Of a stretch of DNA of 64,000 bases, positions 61,220-64,000 are shown piece after piece. The notes below the pieces were generated by a model. It was not told the origin of the DNA and searched no databases. It saw nothing but the letters and a program-made list of their open reading frames with translations. The number at the start of each line of letters is the position of its first letter. Position 1 is the first letter of the stretch. The position numbers and the translations under genes are program-made. Source of the stretch: Methanolinea sp. (GTDB lineage: Archaea; Halobacteriota; Methanomicrobia; Methanomicrobiales; Methanospirillaceae); the NCBI GenBank assembly GCA_016699325.1, contig CP064971.1, positions 1,550,001 to 1,614,000 of the forward strand, written 5' to 3'.

Positions 61220-62674
61220 TCAGGAGCCCTTGAATATTCCCATGAAGAGCACGATTACCGGGATGACCTCAAGCCTGCCGATCCACATCACCAGGATAAA
61301 AACCCATTTCGATACAACCGGTATTTCGGGTGAGATGTAACCGGCGGAGATACCACAGCAGGAAAGCCCGGAGACCACATCAAACACCAGATTCGAGACT
61401 TCCAGCGAAAGCATGTGAAACTGGAGGATGACCATCGTTGCGATAAAGACGGTTAGTACCGAGAGGATGATCACCAGCATACTCTTTGAGATCTCAGGTT
61501 CGGCAATCCGTTCCGAAATTTTCTCTCCACCGTAGGTGAACGGGACAAGGACCTTGGCCCTGACAAAAATACGCTTGAACCACCATGCCATTCCCCGAAA
61601 TCCTATCGCTATCCGGGAAAGCTTCACTCCGCCTGCCGTGCTTTCCGATGAACCCCCTATGAAAACCATTACGGTAAGAAGGACGATCGTAACACCAGGG
61701 AAGAGGCTCAGGTTCGCATTCTGGTATCCCGTGGTGCTTATTGCCGCTGCGGACATGAAGAGACCCTGGCGAACGGCATCGCCAAAGGAAACACCGAGCA
61801 TGAAGGTGAGATCCGCGGTAACGATTGCCGCACCAGTGGCGAGGAAGACAAATAGGAGTTTGACTTGCTCGTTACCGGAAAAAGAGAGCTTCTGCTTGCG
61901 GTAGGAAATGTAGTAAAGGGTGAATGGAGTAGAGCCAAGAAGCATAACCGGGATCAGCAGGTATTCGAGGAGCGGATTTCCGTAAGTTTGTATTCCCCCC
62001 TCGATAGGAATGAATCCCCCGGTTGATATGGTTGAAAGCGAGAGGGTTATGGCATCATAGAGAGGAATTCCCGATATCAGGATTATCCCGATTCCAACAA
62101 GCGTGAGGAAGATATACACGGCCCAGATGTCTTTTCCGGTATTGATAACCGATGGCAGGATCCGTTCACTCCTGCTGTCCGCCCGGAAAAGCGATGATTG
62201 TACCAGGCCGCTTCTTGCAGCCATGGTGATTGAGAGGGCGATCACCCCAATTCCCCCAACCCACTGCATGTAAGTTCTCCAGAAGAGTAGGGTCTCGGGA
62301 ATACCGGAAATCGAGGGAAACAGGGAAAACCCTGTCCCGGTCCAGCCTGCCATGCACTCAAAAAGTGCATCGGTAAACGATAGTTTAAGGACCAGGATAA
62401 ACGGGATGGTGCTTACCAGCGCGAAGGCAAGCCACACCAGCGCGACCGAACACATGGCTGACGAGAGTCTGATTTCTTCCTTTTTCCGGGGGATTCGGGC
62501 AAGGAGCGTACCCAGGATGAAGAGTATAATTGGTACCAGGGCTGTGGGAAGGATCAGTGAGAATTCCCTGAATACAAGAGCGATGACCAGGGGAACCCCC
62601 GTAAGCGGACTGATGAAGGCCAGCATCCCTCCCAGCTCGGCAAGCACGGTGGAAAAGTATGAGATCCTGCCCAT
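61220..62674 (-). CDS. trkH: Trk/Ktr-type potassium uptake protein TrkH
   Basis: 484 residues with four membrane-pore-membrane units. Selectivity-filter segments: GWTGTGFSLF, STISTGGFIP, AAISTTGYQNANL and SGLSCCGISAGY, plus IGGSSESTAGGVKLSR. Transports K+ driven by cation gradient, normally with a TrkA regulator, which is not adjacent. Met 62674 starts the first helix; the longer frame begins at a TTG inside the kinase stop region. Same strand as the phosphoribulokinase. Confidence 0.92.
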   Translation of the reverse strand: MGRISYFSTVLAELGGMLAFISPLTGVPLVIALVFREFSLILPTALVPIILFILGTLLARIPRKKEEIRLSSAMCSVALVWLAFALVSTIPFILVLKLSFTDALFECMAGWTGTGFSLFPSISGIPETLLFWRTYMQWVGGIGVIALSITMAARSGLVQSSLFRADSRSERILPSVINTGKDIWAVYIFLTLVGIGIILISGIPLYDAITLSLSTISTGGFIPIEGGIQTYGNPLLEYLLIPVMLLGSTPFTLYYISYRKQKLSFSGNEQVKLLFVFLATGAAIVTADLTFMLGVSFGDAVRQGLFMSAAAISTTGYQNANLSLFPGVTIVLLTVMVFIGGSSESTAGGVKLSRIAIGFRGMAWWFKRIFVRAKVLVPFTYGGEKISERIAEPEISKSMLVIILSVLTVFIATMVILQFHMLSLEVSNLVFDVVSGLSCCGISAGYISPEIPVVSKWVFILVMWIGRLEVIPVIVLFMGIFKGS

Positions 62675-62730
62675 TATAACAAAGTAATCTTTTTTAATGA
62701 TTACCTTTCCGCAGTCAGGGATACAGATAA

Positions 62731-63696
62731 TCAAGCGGGAGAAAGGATGTCACGAATTACTCTCCAGCAAAAGATGAGCTGGGTGACCTCTGATGGAGTG
62801 AGGAATCTTCGGCCATCGTATACCGTGGCCGGATCGACCCCGGTCTCACTCTCGAGGGACCGGAAGAACGGGATGAGGAACTGTTGATCGAATTCACCAT
62901 CGATGGTGAATGCAGCAGTCACCGTCCCGCCCCGGATCTTATCCTTGTATTCCAGAGAAAAAGCCCGGGTGCCGACCGTGGGGAGCAGGGGGAGATTTAT
63001 GGAAAGACAGGGGTCGTCACCCGGTTCCGCAGCTGGGGCCTGGAGGAGCGTTATCCGGTATATATTCCTGGTCCAGCCGAGATCGCGCCCGAACCGTGAG
63101 AAGCCGATTTGGATAACTGCATCGGCATATTCCCGCTGAGGTGCGATATAGCGGGAATAATCGGCCTGCCTTCTCCGGATCTCATCCATGACCTCCTGCT
63201 CGGAATACCCCCGCTTGTCGACATCTCGTTTGACCTTCCATTCTCTCTTGACATCCGGTGCAGGATCAACGTAGAGGGAAAAGTCAACGAGCCTGCGAAG
63301 GCGTGGGGTAAACAGCGTGTGGAGGCCCTCGAGGATAAGAATCTTCGGGGGTGAAAATTCAACCGGGCCTTCCAGTTTCCCGGTCTTGTGGTTGTAAACC
63401 TTTTTCATGACGGGCGTTCCGGCTTTCAGCAGGCGCAGATCCTGCTCAAGCCCTTCCAGATTGTTTGCTTCCGGAGCAAGCGGTGTGATGTTGCGTATGC
63501 GACGCTCTTCGCGGTCAAGGCAGTGGTAATCATCGAGGGTGATCGTGGAGACCAGGCGATCGCCAAAGAGATTCCGGAGTGTTGCGGTGAAAGTTGACTT
63601 ACCCGATCCGCTGTCACCGGCGACACCAATAACGTACATACCGGCCTTTGCCGCACATGATTCGTGAAATGGGGGGCGCTCTTCCATACCGGTCAT
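62731..63696 (-). CDS. prk: Phosphoribulokinase, archaeal type
   Basis: 321 residues. P-loop GVAGDSGSGKST, TITLDDYHCLDREERR, and catalytic/substrate stretches KVYNHKTGKLEGPVEF, ILILEGLHTLF and VDFSLYVDPAPDVKREWKVK, matching PRK rather than uridine kinase. In Methanospirillum an enzyme of this type makes ribulose-1,5-bisphosphate for the reductive hexulose-phosphate pathway with Rubisco form III. Starts at 63687 and 63639 are alternatives. No Rubisco gene in the window. The gene follows the flavodiiron-type gene by 30 bp. Confidence 0.9.
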   Translation of the reverse strand: MTGMEERPPFHESCAAKAGMYVIGVAGDSGSGKSTFTATLRNLFGDRLVSTITLDDYHCLDREERRIRNITPLAPEANNLEGLEQDLRLLKAGTPVMKKVYNHKTGKLEGPVEFSPPKILILEGLHTLFTPRLRRLVDFSLYVDPAPDVKREWKVKRDVDKRGYSEQEVMDEIRRRQADYSRYIAPQREYADAVIQIGFSRFGRDLGWTRNIYRITLLQAPAAEPGDDPCLSINLPLLPTVGTRAFSLEYKDKIRGGTVTAAFTIDGEFDQQFLIPFFRSLESETGVDPATVYDGRRFLTPSEVTQLIFCWRVIRDILSPA

Positions 63697-63726
63697 CGGG
63701 AAGGTTGGGGAACCAATCGCTGGTAT

Positions 63727-64000
63727 CTATGATGCTGAAATCTGCTTGTGTTTTGTTGCGATGGTGTCAGCAAGGGCTTCAAGGTCCCGGAGACATTCGG
63801 AGTCTGGCGCTCCTTTTACATAGACAGGCTCCAGCATCTCTGCAGTGAGCCGGAGGAGCATTCCCTTGAGAATATCCACCGTGTTTCCTCCCCATCCGTA
63901 AGATCCAATGACTGCTGCGAACCGGGTCTTTGGACGGAGGAGGTTTGTAATATAGGCCGCATTCGCCACCAGCGGATGAGGGCCAAACAGCATGGTTGGA
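63727..64000 (-). CDS. Flavodiiron protein / F420H2 oxidase (FprA-like), C-terminal part
   Basis: The last about 90 residues of a larger protein that continues past the window edge. PTMLFGPHPLVANAAYITNL, FAAVIGSYGWGGNTVDILKG and VYVKGAPDSECLRDLEALAD match the FMN-binding flavodoxin domain of archaeal F420H2 oxidase FprA, which reduces O2 to water. The beta-lactamase-like di-iron domain would be outside. Probably in an operon with the phosphoribulokinase. Confidence 0.85.
   Translation of the reverse strand, partial: PTMLFGPHPLVANAAYITNLLRPKTRFAAVIGSYGWGGNTVDILKGMLLRLTAEMLEPVYVKGAPDSECLRDLEALADTIATKHKQISAS

Noticed and set aside
1..64000. CRISPR arrays, rRNA genes and complete insertion sequences
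   Set aside because: I looked for regularly spaced repeats, rRNA-like conserved stretches and intact transposases and saw none; only the IS66 fragment and the intragenic 105-bp repeats remain.

Overview
The window is a gene-dense, GC-rich stretch of a euryarchaeal chromosome. It most resembles a hydrogenotrophic methanogen of the order Methanomicrobiales (Methanoregula- or Methanospirillum-like). This rests on archaeal type IV pilins, the archaeal GatCAB amidotransferase, an archaeal threonyl-tRNA synthetase, diphthine synthase, geranylgeranylglyceryl-phosphate synthase, a short two-KH NusA, an archaeal phosphoribulokinase beside an F420H2-oxidase-type flavoprotein, PGF-type surface anchors and many PEGA/META/TPR surface proteins. 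The placement is inferred from gene content; there is no rRNA in the window.

Layout. 1-3.5 kb: 3' part missing from a type IV pilus/secretion ATPase, coupled to a large TPR protein. 3.6-9.1 kb: BtuC/FecCD permease, ATPase with an extra C-terminal domain and TIM-barrel enzyme in one coupled operon, a divergent Rossmann protein, and a BtuF-like binding protein. 9.2-13.7 kb: two coupled pilins, a lipoprotein and small membrane proteins. 13.7-17.9 kb: a tiny Cys-rich protein, then a coupled three-gene cassette ending in a degenerate family-B DNA polymerase, converging on a secreted nuclease. 18-31 kb: metabolism (malic enzyme, proline dehydrogenase, MsrA, M24 peptidase, ornithine-decarboxylase-like enzyme), a histidine kinase fused to an acetyltransferase, adenosine-specific kinase and secreted proteins. 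31-44.3 kb: ROK sugar kinase, then a housekeeping run gatC-gatA-gatB-topA-GGGP synthase-TrmJ, META lipoprotein, dcd and thrS. 44.4-47.4 kb is an accessory patch: a broken PEGA gene, a VapBC module, hairpins, a 30-aa ORF, tRNA-Leu(UAA) and an AT-rich CAP-domain gene. 47.4-53.8 kb: DtxR regulator-feoB with a perfect palindrome upstream, dph5, DUF357, a flippase-like protein, DUF151, hisE and nusA. 53.9-54.7 kb: remnant of an IS66 transposase. 54.7-57.5 kb: leuC-leuD-leuB. 57.5-61.1 kb: a nitrogenase-like operon. 61.2-64 kb: TrkH, phosphoribulokinase and a partial flavodiiron-type protein.

The most interesting system is the operon at 57.5-61.1 kb. A canonical NifH-like reductase is translationally coupled to two different, short NifD/NifK-like subunits, each retaining three cysteines of the cluster-binding pattern, and may be followed by an unknown 158-aa protein. 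It has no nif assembly genes and no coenzyme-F430 genes in sight. It differs from the one-gene CfbD arrangement and looks like a heteromeric nitrogenase-family reductase of unknown substrate. Second is the 14.1-17.0 kb cassette: a RecA-like protein without a P-loop, a small helical protein and a PolB with degenerate proofreading and palm motifs, which looks like an archaeal mutasome.

Co-directional genes are very often coupled by ATGA/GTGA/TGATG overlaps, which was used to fix many starts. All functions are read from motifs by eye; no database search was run.
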